DNA from: Desulfobulbus sp.
GTDB taxonomy: Bacteria; Desulfobacterota; Desulfobulbia; Desulfobulbales; Desulfobulbaceae
Direction: 5' to 3'
Length of the DNA: 54,362 nt
Assembly: GCF_030824455.1 (NCBI RefSeq)
Contig: NZ_JAVBXR010000027.1
Span: forward strand, 1-54,362
Part shown: piece by piece, positions 1-8,356 of the stretch
Position numbering within the stretch: position 1 is the first letter of the stretch
Layout of the letters: the number at the start of each line of letters is the position of its first letter
Program-made: the position numbers and the translations under genes
The notes under the pieces: model-generated
Told to the model about the DNA's origin: nothing
The model's database searches: none
The model's input: the letters and a program-made list of their open reading frames with translations, nothing else

Positions 1-449
1 ATCACCTGGAGTTTGTCGCCATTGAGCACAAGCCATGCCCAGCCGCTGCCGAACTGGGCCATCGCCGCTGTCGCCAACTCCTTCTTGCAGACATCCAACG
101 AACCGAAGGATGTCTCAATTTTGTGTTGCAACGCTTCTGGCGGCGCACCGCCGCCCTTCGGCCTCAAGCTGCGCCAGTAAAACGTGTGGTTCCACGTTTG
201 CGCGGCATTGTTGAAAATCGCGGTGTACTCGGCCTTGCCGGCTGACCCGGTGATTATTTTCTCCAGCGACATGTCCGCAAACTCCGTTCCCAACACCTGC
301 TTGTTCAGGTTGTCGACATAGCCCTGGTGGTGCTTGCCGTAGTGGAAACTCACCGTCTTTGCCGATATTATTGGGTCTAACGCGTTGTCGGCGTAGGGGA
401 GGGGCGGCAGCCCATGCGGAAAGGCGCTTTCAATTGTATCTTTGCTCAT
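1..449 (-). CDS. sodB: Fe-type superoxide dismutase, 3' end cut by window edge
   Basis: About 149 N-terminal residues of an iron/manganese-family superoxide dismutase, which converts superoxide to hydrogen peroxide and oxygen in the cytoplasm. The N-terminal helical hairpin domain shows the [11 protein letters not shown] stretch with the first metal-ligand histidine. The [14 protein letters not shown] stretch supplies the second ligand histidine and is of the type seen in iron rather than manganese enzymes. The start of the alpha/beta domain ([15 protein letters not shown]) follows. The remaining metal ligands (DVWEHAYY region in the family) lie outside the window. The ATG at 447-449 is preceded by a good GGAGG ribosome binding site. 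The iron assignment rests on sequence style only. The gene reads out of the window and is not obviously in an operon with the BON gene. Confidence 0.95.
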   Translation of the reverse strand, partial: MSKDTIESAFPHGLPPLPYADNALDPIISAKTVSFHYGKHHQGYVDNLNKQVLGTEFADMSLEKIITGSAGKAEYTAIFNNAAQTWNHTFYWRSLRPKGGGAPPEALQHKIETSFGSLDVCKKELATAAMAQFGSGWAWLVLNGDKLQV

Positions 450-770
450 CGTTTCTCCTCCTGTATGGCGACGCAAAAGCGAAAGGGTGATTTGTGCGAG
501 GTCGCGGCGCGCAAAGTGTTGGCATGTCGCCTGACATTTCAAGCTGCCTGAATTGATAGCTGTCGTTCTGGCTGAATTCGTTTACTTGTTGAGCATGGAC
601 GACAACAGGGCAGATGCGCTGATCGAGACGATTTGATCGTCATCGCCATGAGGGATCAGTGCTGGCGGCGTCAATTTTTCGAGGTCTTTGGTGAAATCGC
701 GCTCATCCTTTGGCTCGTTTGCATCGAAGTTACTCTCTGGCCTCGGGCATTCCCCGTCGTCAAAAATTGC

Positions 771-798
771 GAGCCGCTCTCCTGTGGGGGAGCGGCTC
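771..798 (-). terminator. Rho-independent terminator, probably of the BON/CsbD side
   Basis: A GC-rich hairpin: GAGCCGCTC pairs with GAGCGGCTC, extended by TCC/GGG pairs around a four-base loop. Read on the minus strand it is followed by GCAATTTTTG, a short T run. It lies about 110 bases downstream of the BON gene stop. No T tract follows on the plus strand. Confidence 0.6.
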
Positions 799-910
799 CT
801 TCAAGCCCGGAAGGGTGAGGACGTGCATCCGTCACAGTGTTCCATGCCAACTTCTTCAGACGGGGTGTGGACAGGATCGCCCTTGAGCAGTCCGGCCTAT
901 TGCCGGATCG

Positions 911-1222
911 TCATTTGAGCCGCATGCTGTTTTTAACCGACTGGACCCCCTTGATGCTGCGTGCAACCTGAACCGCTTTGTTGATGTCGGCCTGGGAGTT
1001 GACAAAGCCGCTCAGTTGCACCACGCCCTTGAAGGTTTCGACGTTGATCTCGGCTGATTTCAGGGAGTCCTCTCCGAGGATTGCCGCCTTGACCTTGGTG
1101 GTGATGACCGTGTCGTCAACATACTCACCTGTTCCCTCTTGCTTTGCTGTCGATGCGCATCCCAGGAAAAGTGCCGTCAGGGCAATTAAAAGAAATGCAG
1201 TGAAAAAATTTGTTCGCGTCAT
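911..1222 (-). CDS. BON-domain lipoprotein (OsmY-like)
   Basis: A 103-residue exported lipoprotein. The signal peptide ends in a lipobox (LFLGCAS), so the mature protein should be anchored by a lipidated cysteine. The remainder is one BON domain (roughly residues 35-103: DDTVITTKVKAAIL, then VQLSGFVNSQADINKAVQVAR and GVQSVKNSM), the fold found in OsmY and in envelope proteins thought to bind phospholipid. An ATG five codons upstream exists, but the GGAGG sits between the two ATGs, so the inner one is chosen. The CsbD-like gene lies 88 bases upstream on the same strand, and both belong to families commonly linked to osmotic or general stress. The stress role is inferred. Confidence 0.85.
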   Translation of the reverse strand: MTRTNFFTAFLLIALTALFLGCASTAKQEGTGEYVDDTVITTKVKAAILGEDSLKSAEINVETFKGVVQLSGFVNSQADINKAVQVARSIKGVQSVKNSMRLK

Positions 1223-1310
1223 GATGTGTTCCTCCAAATGATGAATGAAACTGCTTTCCCCGACGCTTAATACAGCGGGGGGATGGTGAGACCATTCTCA
1301 ACATCCGTTG

Positions 1311-1490
1311 TTATTTGCCGACAACCTTCTCTACTTCACCGAGCTTTTCTTGTGCCTTTCCGCCTAATTTTTCAATTTTGCCTTCGGCTTCCAACTCGTG
1401 ATCATCCATTACCTTCCCGGCAATCTCTTTGGCCTTACCCTTAACTTGGTGCATCTTGCCTTCAGCGTTGTCTTTCGTGCTTTGTTTCAT
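1311..1490 (-). CDS. CsbD family small stress protein
   Basis: A 59-residue, highly charged, Lys/Glu-rich protein. It begins MKQSTKDNAEGKMHQVKGKAKE and contains repeated G-K and E-G-K turns, ending GKAQEKLGEVEKVVGK. This is the pattern of the CsbD family (general-stress proteins in Bacillus, YjbJ in E. coli), whose biochemical function is unknown. The ATG at 1488-1490 has an AGGAGAA ribosome binding site. It is probably expressed with the BON lipoprotein gene downstream. A double palindrome lies about 275 bases upstream of its start. Confidence 0.85.
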   Translation of the reverse strand: MKQSTKDNAEGKMHQVKGKAKEIAGKVMDDHELEAEGKIEKLGGKAQEKLGEVEKVVGK

Positions 1491-2286
1491 GTCGTTCTCC
1501 TGTTTGAAGGTGGTTGAGCTGCTTGCGGACGGGTACTTGAAAATGAAAAGCCTTGCTCAAGAAGCATCGTGTGTTTCCCAGCCGCAGCTTGATATCGTTC
1601 CGAGAAAAGAAAGGCAAAGAGGAGATGCCGTCTGCTGTACTGACTCATAGAGCAAGCAATGCGCCGGTTTGCACCGCTCAGCGTTGCTTCGTCTATCGCT
1701 CTGAATTTCCAAGGTATTGTCCAGGAGAGTATTTGGTGGGTGGTTATGGGACGCCCTTTTAAAAAGGTCATATTTAACCAACGGTGAAATATGACCTTTT
1801 TAAAAGCTGCCTGACGGCGACAAGTGCAAAGGAGGGCCGCTTTCTTTTTAAGGGCGATCAGTCTGCTCGATCAGATGCTTCTTGTTTCATTCCTGATCGT
1901 TAACAAGCAAGTGTGGATGAAGGCAGCAGACTTGCTGCAATGTTCGGTAAAAGAACTGGAAAAAGACTGGGCAACCCGTTTATTCGGCCAAACATTCTGC
2001 TAAGCCATAGAGTTTCCAATGGATTGCCCTGATTAAATCAATCCCTCGGGTGAAAGACTGCACTGCTTCAAGTATCAGGCATGGGGCGTGCATTTCCTTT
2101 CAGAAGCCTTGCTCAACCAAGGGTCTCTTGTTTGACAGGCAGATCGTCCCCTGCAACTGTTGCCCTTCCAGGGCGAGCAAGTGTGGCCTCTGGCCCGTCA
2201 ACACTGCGTTTGCCCCGTAGCCATTACCCTGATGGCTCGTCAGATTTTCACCTGTGAACAGTCATATCCAGCAACAAGGAGAGAGT
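1491..2286. other. Intergenic stretch without a convincing gene
   Basis: Several short open frames cross this stretch, but none has a ribosome binding site plus a recognisable product. The one clear structure is the palindrome at 1756-1806. A 28-codon frame at 1917-2003 begins MKAADLLQCSVKELEKDW and might be a relic, but it has no ribosome binding site. The rest must hold the promoters of csbD (minus) and of the glycogen/trehalose operon (plus); I could not assign a -35/-10 pair with confidence. Confidence 0.6.
1756..1806. repeat. Double palindrome, copy 1 (14-3-14 core inside a 20-bp perfect inverted repeat)
   Basis: The core is GGTCATATTTAACC (1766-1779), a 3-base spacer AAC, and GGTGAAATATGACC (1783-1796). 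Each half is itself close to palindromic, and the two halves are inverted copies of one another. The pairing extends outward to a perfect 20-base inverted repeat, 1756-1775 against 1787-1806. The same 14-3-14 geometry recurs at 16203-16233 and 20247-20277. It could be a tandem operator for a dimeric regulator, a transcript hairpin, or a small mobile repeat. Confidence 0.8.
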
Positions 2287-2934
2287 ATGGGAGATTTCAT
2301 TATTCAGGATTGTAGCCTGCTCGCCAAAACCAGCGGCCTGCCCGCCGCCATCAATCTTCGGGAACTGCGCGACCGGATTGCTCTCTGCAGTCAGGATGTT
2401 TTGTACCATCACTTCTGCGAAACCCTGCTCGTTCCCTCGTTCGACAACCCCGACTATCGGAACGATTTCGCGGCATGGGCCCTCTTGCAATTGGGCGACC
2501 GGGTGCTTGCCGAGCAGCTCGGCATCATCAATCCCTATATCTTTCCTGATCTGGAAAAGTTGCGGGAACAGGTTCTCGAGATTCTTGACGAGCGACTGAG
2601 CGAAGTGATTTTTGTTCCCTCCTGCCAGCCCGGCGGGGAATTTTTCTTTACCGAGGCGGTGACCGTGGTTTTTGACACGGGCAAGCGGATTGCGTCGCCG
2701 AAGGCATTACCCGAGGCAATCGGCACAATGACCAATGGCAGCATCTACTATCATTTTTTTGAAGCCCGGCGGCGTGAACCCGTGGGTGTCGACGATTTCT
2801 CCGCCTGGCTTGGTGGTTTTCCTGGCCAGGAAGCCTGGCGCCTAGCCTTGCAGACGGTGGATTTTGTTTTCTTTAGCCTGCCTGAACTCCGGGGCGAGCT
2901 GGTGCGAGTTCTCGGAAAAGGAGGTGTGGCATGA
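2287..2934 (+). CDS. DUF5752 family protein, first gene of the treT operon
   Basis: A 215-residue soluble protein with no signal peptide or membrane segment. It resembles the DUF5752 family, an uncharacterised alpha-helical family that I recall as a frequent neighbour of trehalose/glycosyltransferase genes. Visible features are several His/Phe-rich helices (LYHHFCETL, IYYHFFEARR) and a repeated D-F-x-A-W motif (NDFAAWALLQLG, DDFSAWLGGF), suggesting two related helical halves. An upstream ATG at 2254 is possible, but AAGGAGAG directly precedes the ATG at 2287. The stop overlaps the start of treT (ATGA), so the two should be translationally coupled. A role with TreT is inferred from position; no catalytic motif is seen. 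Confidence 0.75.
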   Translation: MGDFIIQDCSLLAKTSGLPAAINLRELRDRIALCSQDVLYHHFCETLLVPSFDNPDYRNDFAAWALLQLGDRVLAEQLGIINPYIFPDLEKLREQVLEILDERLSEVIFVPSCQPGGEFFFTEAVTVVFDTGKRIASPKALPEAIGTMTNGSIYYHFFEARRREPVGVDDFSAWLGGFPGQEAWRLALQTVDFVFFSLPELRGELVRVLGKGGVA

Positions 2935-4169
2935 CGAAATTTCTCTCGTCGTACGAAGGTCTGGTGAGTGCAACCGTCCTTGGCGAACTCCGTCAGTTGG
3001 GCAATCGGCTGGCCGGCAAGAGGGTTGTGCATGTCAACTCAACCCGGGAAGGCGGCGGGGTGGCTGAAATCCTCGACTGGATGATCCCGCTCATGCAGGA
3101 TGTCGGGCTTAAGGCCCAATGGGAGGTAATAACGGGAAACAGTGATTTTTATGCCGTGACCAAAAAGTTCCATAATGGTCTCCAGGGGTTCCCGGTCACC
3201 ATCAGCAAACGGGAGTGGCAGACCTACCGGGAGGTGAACGAGGAGAATGCCGTCCGGCTGCGGCCAATTCTTGAAGAAGCCGATTTTGTGGTCATCCATG
3301 ATCCTCAACCGGCGGCGTTGCTGGGACTCTGCCCGGACCGGAAGGGTAAATGGATCTGGCGGGGCCATATCGACATAAGCCGGCCGACGCGTTCGGTCTG
3401 GCGGGGCCTGCGCCCCTTTGTGGCCGGCTATGACGCGAGCATTTTTTCCATGTGCCAGTTTGCCCAGCCCTTGCCGCATCCGCAGTTTCTCATTCCGCCG
3501 AGCATCGACCCCCTGAGCCCGAAAAATATGGATCTCGATCCGGAAGAATTGACCAGGGTGCGCCATCAGTACAACCTTGACCCGGACAAACCGCTGCTGG
3601 TTCAGGTCTCCCGATTCGATCGGTTCAAGGATCCGCTGGGTGTTCTTGAGGCCTATCGGCTTGTCCGCAAGGTCCAGCCGGTGCAACTGGTTCTAGCCGG
3701 GGGCGGGGCCACTGACGACCCCGAAGGGCAAGAGGTGCTCGATGAAGTTCTGGAGGCGGCTGCGGGGGATCCCGATATTCACGTCCTGTTGCTGCCGTCT
3801 GATGCGCATCGGACGATCAATGCGCTGCAACGGCTAGCCGACATCGTCATTCAGAAATCCACCCGGGAAGGGTTCGGTCTCACGGTCACCGAAGGGCTTT
3901 GGAAGGGGAAGCCGGTTATCGGCGGCGACACCGGCGGTATTCGACTGCAGGTGGTCAACTATCATACCGGCTTCCTCGTCAACTCGCCCGAAGGGGCGGC
4001 GCACCGTATCCGCTTTCTGCTCCACCACGAAGCCCTGCGGGCCAAGATGGGGGGCAGGGCGCGGGAATATGTACGGGAACATTTTCTCCTTACCCGGCAC
4101 CTCAGGGAGTATCTCACGTTGTTTCATATTTTGGGTTCACGGGAGGATGCATCCATCATCTACATTTGA
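2931..4169 (+). CDS. treT: Trehalose synthase, glycosyltransferring type (GT4)
   Basis: A 412-residue GT-B glycosyltransferase of family GT4. The N-terminal part carries the hallmarks of the TreT group: VVHVNSTREGGGVAEILDWM (nucleotide-sugar loop) followed by VTKKFHNGLQG. The C-terminal Rossmann domain has LLVQVSRFDRFKDPLGVLEAY and the donor-binding STREGFGLTVTEGLWKGKPVIG with the E-x7-E signature. TreT makes trehalose from NDP-glucose plus glucose and can run in reverse. The ATG overlaps the upstream stop and is preceded by AAAGGAGG. A trehalose phosphorylase-like activity cannot be excluded from sequence alone. With treY and treZ in the same block it gives the cell a second, glycogen-independent route to trehalose. 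Confidence 0.85.
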   Translation: MTKFLSSYEGLVSATVLGELRQLGNRLAGKRVVHVNSTREGGGVAEILDWMIPLMQDVGLKAQWEVITGNSDFYAVTKKFHNGLQGFPVTISKREWQTYREVNEENAVRLRPILEEADFVVIHDPQPAALLGLCPDRKGKWIWRGHIDISRPTRSVWRGLRPFVAGYDASIFSMCQFAQPLPHPQFLIPPSIDPLSPKNMDLDPEELTRVRHQYNLDPDKPLLVQVSRFDRFKDPLGVLEAYRLVRKVQPVQLVLAGGGATDDPEGQEVLDEVLEAAAGDPDIHVLLLPSDAHRTINALQRLADIVIQKSTREGFGLTVTEGLWKGKPVIGGDTGGIRLQVVNYHTGFLVNSPEGAAHRIRFLLHHEALRAKMGGRAREYVREHFLLTRHLREYLTLFHILGSREDASIIYI

Positions 4170-4256
4170 TCAACTTTTTTACTCGAGCGACGCCACCAAG
4201 ACGACGCGTGGACGTGCCGAGAAATGCGGCGATCAAGAACTTCAACCAGGAATACT

Positions 4257-6149
4257 ATGCATCCTCAACGACGATATCCCATCGGCGCCGAAGTGCAGCC
4301 AAACGGCGGCGCCCATTTTCGCGTCTGGGCCCCTCGCCCGAAGAAAGTAGAGGTGGTGTTGGAGGCTGGTCCAGGTGCTCCGGCGACCGTCCAACTGGAA
4401 CAGCAGGCCGGCGGATACTTTGCGGCTTTGGTTCCACAGGCGGCAGAAGGCACTCGCTATCGCTTTCGGCTGGATGAGGCCAGTTGCTTTCCGGACCCGG
4501 TGTCGCGCTACCAGCCGGAGGGGCCGCACGGCGCGTCGCAGGTGGTGGACCCTTCCGGTTTCGGGTGGACCGACAGCGAGTGGCAAGGGGTTGGCCTGGA
4601 GGGTCAGGTCCTGTATGAAATGCACATCGGGACCTTCACCCAGGAAGGGACATGGACGGCTGCCCAGCGGGAACTCGCGGAACTGGCTGACTGCGGCGTC
4701 ACCGTCGTTGAAGTGATGCCCGTGGCCGATTTCTCCGGGCGTTTTGGCTGGGGGTACGACGGGGTTGGCCAGTTCGCTCCGGTTCGGCTCTATGGCGAGC
4801 CGGATGATTTTCGTTGTTTCGTCAACGAGGCCCATCGTCTCGGCCTGGGGGTGATTCTCGATGTGGTCTATAACCATTTTGGCCCGGACGGCAATTATCT
4901 GGCCGAGTTTTCACCTGACTATTTTACCGACAGGTACGAGTGCGAGTGGGGTGAACCCATCAACTTTGATGGTGCGCACGCCGGCCCGGTGCGAGAATTT
5001 TTCCTCACCAATGCGGCGTACTGGATCGAGGAATTCCACCTCGACGGACTCCGGCTGGACGCCACCCAGCAGATGTTCGACGCCTCGCCGGAAAACATCA
5101 TAACGGCCATCGGAAAACGCGTGCGGGAAGCGGCGCGCGGGAGGCGGACGATCATCGTGGCGGAGAACGAGCCGCAGCTCACCAAGCTGGTGCGTCCCAT
5201 CGAGAGCGGCGGATACGGGTTGGACGCTCTGTGGAATGACGACTTTCATCACAGTGCCATGGTCGCAATGACCGGGCGCAACGAAGCCTATTACACCGAC
5301 TACCTGGGCAGGCCGCAGGAGTTTATCTCGATGGTGAAGTACGGCTACCTCTACCAGGGGCAGCACTACAAATGGCAGAAGCAACGTCGCGGCACGCCCG
5401 GCCTCAAGCTGGCGCCGGCGACATTCGTCACCTATATTCAGAATCATGATCAGATCGCCAATTCCGGTTGTGGCGAACGGGTGCAGTTACTGACCAGCCC
5501 TGGGCGGTTGCGGGCAATGACCGCGCTTCTCTTGCTCGCGCCGGGAACACCCATGCTCTTTCAAGGGCAGGAGTTCGGCTCATCAAGCCCGTTTTATTTT
5601 TTTGCGGACCACAAGCCTGAACTTGCCCTTCTGGTGAGCCAGGGTCGAGCGGAGTTTCTGGCCCAGTTCCCGAGCCTGGCGACGAGCGAGATGCTGTCCT
5701 GCCTGATTGATCCGGCGAATCCTTCAACTTTCGAGCGGTGTAAGCTTGATTTCAATGAACGCCAACGCAACCGGCCCACCTATGATCTACATAAAGACCT
5801 GCTGCGTTTGCGCCGCGAAGATTCTGTCTTCAGTGCGCAAATTCCGCACGGTGTGGATGGAGCTGTGCTCGCGCAAGAGTGCTTGCTGCTGCGTTTTTTC
5901 AGCGAGACCGGGGACGACGACCGCCTGTTGCTGGTGAATCTCGGCATGGACCTGCATCTGGACCCCGCCCCGGAGCCGTTGCTGGCGCCTCCGGAAGCAA
6001 TGATCTGGCAGACACTATGGTCAAGCGAAGATCCCCGCTACGGCGGCTCCGGGACGCCCGAGCTCGATTCCGGAGACAACTGGCGTATCCCAGGCCATGC
6101 CGCGATCGCTTTGCGGCCAATTTTAACGGAGCAAGAACGGCATGGCTGA
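4257..6149 (+). CDS. treZ: Malto-oligosyltrehalose trehalohydrolase
   Basis: A 630-residue GH13 enzyme that hydrolyses the alpha-1,4 bond next to the terminal trehalose unit of maltooligosyl-trehalose, releasing trehalose. An N-terminal E-set domain (about residues 1-90, FRVWAPRPKKVEVVL) precedes the catalytic barrel. Catalytic residues are visible: nucleophile Asp268 in GLRLDA, acid/base Glu303 in VAENE, and Asp398 in QNHDQ. The ATG at 4257 has a modest CCAGGA upstream; an earlier in-frame ATG at 4224 has no ribosome binding site. It lies 87 bases after treT and its 3' end overlaps the debranching-enzyme gene by 8 bases. Its partner treY is on the opposite strand about 2.2 kb downstream. Confidence 0.93.
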   Translation: MHPQRRYPIGAEVQPNGGAHFRVWAPRPKKVEVVLEAGPGAPATVQLEQQAGGYFAALVPQAAEGTRYRFRLDEASCFPDPVSRYQPEGPHGASQVVDPSGFGWTDSEWQGVGLEGQVLYEMHIGTFTQEGTWTAAQRELAELADCGVTVVEVMPVADFSGRFGWGYDGVGQFAPVRLYGEPDDFRCFVNEAHRLGLGVILDVVYNHFGPDGNYLAEFSPDYFTDRYECEWGEPINFDGAHAGPVREFFLTNAAYWIEEFHLDGLRLDATQQMFDASPENIITAIGKRVREAARGRRTIIVAENEPQLTKLVRPIESGGYGLDALWNDDFHHSAMVAMTGRNEAYYTDYLGRPQEFISMVKYGYLYQGQHYKWQKQRRGTPGLKLAPATFVTYIQNHDQIANSGCGERVQLLTSPGRLRAMTALLLLAPGTPMLFQGQEFGSSSPFYFFADHKPELALLVSQGRAEFLAQFPSLATSEMLSCLIDPANPSTFERCKLDFNERQRNRPTYDLHKDLLRLRREDSVFSAQIPHGVDGAVLAQECLLLRFFSETGDDDRLLLVNLGMDLHLDPAPEPLLAPPEAMIWQTLWSSEDPRYGGSGTPELDSGDNWRIPGHAAIALRPILTEQERHG

Positions 6150-8178
6150 CCTGTTTCGAGTGCTGTGCACCGGCGATTTATGCAGCAAGCTGGAAGCAGA
6201 CCCGCACATGATGGAAGAGTGGCTGGTCACCAATGGAATCGGCGGATACGCGTCGGGAACCGTGACCGGCGCCATCACCCGCCGCTATCACGGATTATTG
6301 GTTGCCGCTTTGCCCAATCCGCTGGGCCGGATGATGATGTTGAGCGGGCTTTCTGAGCGTCTGCGCCTGCCGGACCGCCGCGTCCTGTTCACGGGCGCGG
6401 AGGAGTTGGCGGGCATCTCGCCGGAGTCGACCTTGCCCATCAGTGAATTTCGGCTGGAAGCCGGGCTGCCGGTGTGGCGCTATGAGGTGGACGGGTTTGT
6501 CCTTGAAAAACGTCTTATTCTTCCCTACCGGCAGAACACTGTCCACGTGACCTATCTTCTGCTCGCCGGCAAGGGCAAACTGCGGTTGGGGCTTCGGCCG
6601 GCGATGCAGTTTCGTTCGCACGATGCGACGGTCAGCCAGGTGCGCCCGGCACACTACAAATTGACCGTGTCCGAGGACCAGTTTGAGATCACCGGCGCTG
6701 ACGGTTTGCCCGTGTTGCGGCTCATCGTGCACGGGCCATCGATGGCCTTTACCTTCGACCGCAAGGAAACCTCCTTGATCCCCTACCATACTGAGCGCAA
6801 CCGCGGCTACGAGTGGCAGGGGGCATTGTGGAGTCCTGGGTATTTCCGCGCTGATCTGGTCGAGGGCGACCGGACGACGTTCGTGGCGTCAACCGAGGAA
6901 TGGGACACGATCCGGGCGCTGTCACCGGATGCGGCGTATCGGGCAGAGCTGGATCGCCGCAAGCGGCTTTTGGTTACCGCTCCGCCGCAAGCACAGAGGG
7001 GCCCGGCCGCAGAACTGGTGCTCGCCGCCGATCAGTTTCTCATCACGCCCGTTGGCCGGGTGGAGGACGTCGCCCGCATGCGCGCCTCAGGCGATGAAAT
7101 CCGGACCATTATCGCGGGGTACCACTGGTTCACGGACTGGGGTCGCGACACCATGATCAGCCTGGAAGGACTCACGCTGATGACCGGCCGTCATAAAGAG
7201 GCGGGCTGGATACTGCGGACGTTTGGCCATTACGTGCGCGATGGCTTGATCCCCAATATGTTCCCCGAGGGCGAGAGGGACGGCCTGTATCATACCGCCG
7301 ACGCCACCTTGTGGTTTTTCCACGCCATCCACCGTTATCTGCGGATAACCAACGACCGCATGACCTTGCAACTGCTGCTGCCCAAATTGCTGGATAGTAT
7401 CGAACAGCATCGGAACGGCACGCGGTTTGGCATCGGCATGGACCCGAGGGACGGGTTGCTGCGGCAGGGGCAAGAGGGGTATCAGCTCACCTGGATGGAT
7501 GCCAAGGTGGGAGATTGGGTAGTGACGCCCCGGCGGGGCAAAGCAGTGGAGATCAACGCGCTCTGGTACAACGCGCTGCGGTTGATGGCGGGGTGGCTGC
7601 AGGAAGAGGGCCAGGAGGCCGACATGAACCGCATGAACGCAACGGCCGACCAGGTGCGGGAATCTTTCAATCGGCGATTCTGGTATGAACAGGGTGGCTA
7701 TCTCTTTGATGTGGTCGACGCGGAAAACGGCGGCAACGACGATGCCTGCCGCCCGAACCAGGTTTTTGCGATTTCGCTCGATCACCCAGTGCTCGACGAG
7801 GCCAGATGGGAACCGGTGATGAAGGTGGTGACGGATCGCCTGCTCACCCCTGTTGGCTTGCGTTCTCTTGCGCCTGGCCATCCGGAGTACAAGGCGAAAT
7901 ACTATGGCGACCTGCGCGCCCGCGATGCCGCCTACCATCAGGGCACAGTGTGGGCATGGCTTATCGGTCCTTATGTGGATGCGTGGCTCAAGCTCAATCC
8001 GGGCAACGAGGCGGAGGGGAGGAAATTTTTAGCTGGCTTTGTGGCCCATCTTGACGAAGCCTGCGTCGGCTCGATCAGCGAGGTTTTCGATGCCGAAGCG
8101 CCCTATACGCCGCGGGGTTGCGTGGCGCAGGCGTGGAGTGTGGCCGAGGTGCTGCGCTGCTGGGTGAATACGGCATGA
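6142..8178 (+). CDS. Glycogen debranching enzyme, amylo-alpha-1,6-glucosidase type (GH133)
   Basis: A 678-residue protein with the two-part layout of bacterial/archaeal-type glycogen debranching enzymes. The N-terminal beta-rich domain (about 1-240) has EEWLVTNGIGGYASGTVTG and the TRRYHGLL motif. The C-terminal alpha/alpha barrel (about 290-678) has WFTDWGRDTMISLEGLTL with a conserved acidic pair, and AYHQGTVWAWLIGPYVDAW near the end. It would hydrolyse alpha-1,6 branch points and so supply linear glucan to TreY/TreZ. The start overlaps treZ by 8 bases, with GGAG upstream. It is cytoplasmic; no signal peptide is seen. It is the last plus-strand gene, converging on treY. Confidence 0.9.
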   Translation: MADLFRVLCTGDLCSKLEADPHMMEEWLVTNGIGGYASGTVTGAITRRYHGLLVAALPNPLGRMMMLSGLSERLRLPDRRVLFTGAEELAGISPESTLPISEFRLEAGLPVWRYEVDGFVLEKRLILPYRQNTVHVTYLLLAGKGKLRLGLRPAMQFRSHDATVSQVRPAHYKLTVSEDQFEITGADGLPVLRLIVHGPSMAFTFDRKETSLIPYHTERNRGYEWQGALWSPGYFRADLVEGDRTTFVASTEEWDTIRALSPDAAYRAELDRRKRLLVTAPPQAQRGPAAELVLAADQFLITPVGRVEDVARMRASGDEIRTIIAGYHWFTDWGRDTMISLEGLTLMTGRHKEAGWILRTFGHYVRDGLIPNMFPEGERDGLYHTADATLWFFHAIHRYLRITNDRMTLQLLLPKLLDSIEQHRNGTRFGIGMDPRDGLLRQGQEGYQLTWMDAKVGDWVVTPRRGKAVEINALWYNALRLMAGWLQEEGQEADMNRMNATADQVRESFNRRFWYEQGGYLFDVVDAENGGNDDACRPNQVFAISLDHPVLDEARWEPVMKVVTDRLLTPVGLRSLAPGHPEYKAKYYGDLRARDAAYHQGTVWAWLIGPYVDAWLKLNPGNEAEGRKFLAGFVAHLDEACVGSISEVFDAEAPYTPRGCVAQAWSVAEVLRCWVNTA

Positions 8179-8356
8179 GAGGAGGGGAGGGGATCAACGG
8201 ATAAACAAGGACGGGCGCCGATGTGCTGGGGGCAATCCTCGTGGGCGTGGCGATGGCAGCCAGGGGCAGCGGATTTGTAATGGAGCCATGTTTTTGATCA
8301 GCCTGAACTGTTAACTGTAGGCATGAACTTCTGAGATAGCGTTTGCGTGAATTCAC
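8179..8356. other. Convergent intergenic gap with a near-palindrome at the treY stop
   Basis: The gap between the convergent debranching-enzyme and treY genes holds no T-tailed terminator that I can see. A 22-base near-palindrome (GTTTGcGTGAATTCACtCAAAC, one mismatched pair) at 8341-8362 overlaps the treY stop codon. Confidence 0.5.

Noticed and set aside
633..918. Two overlapping plus-strand frames between sodB and the BON gene
   Set aside because: They cross a terminator hairpin and have no ribosome binding site or family resemblance.
1917..2003. A 28-codon frame MKAADLLQCSVKELEKDW...
   Set aside because: It is plausible as a relic but too short, without a ribosome binding site or a known relative.
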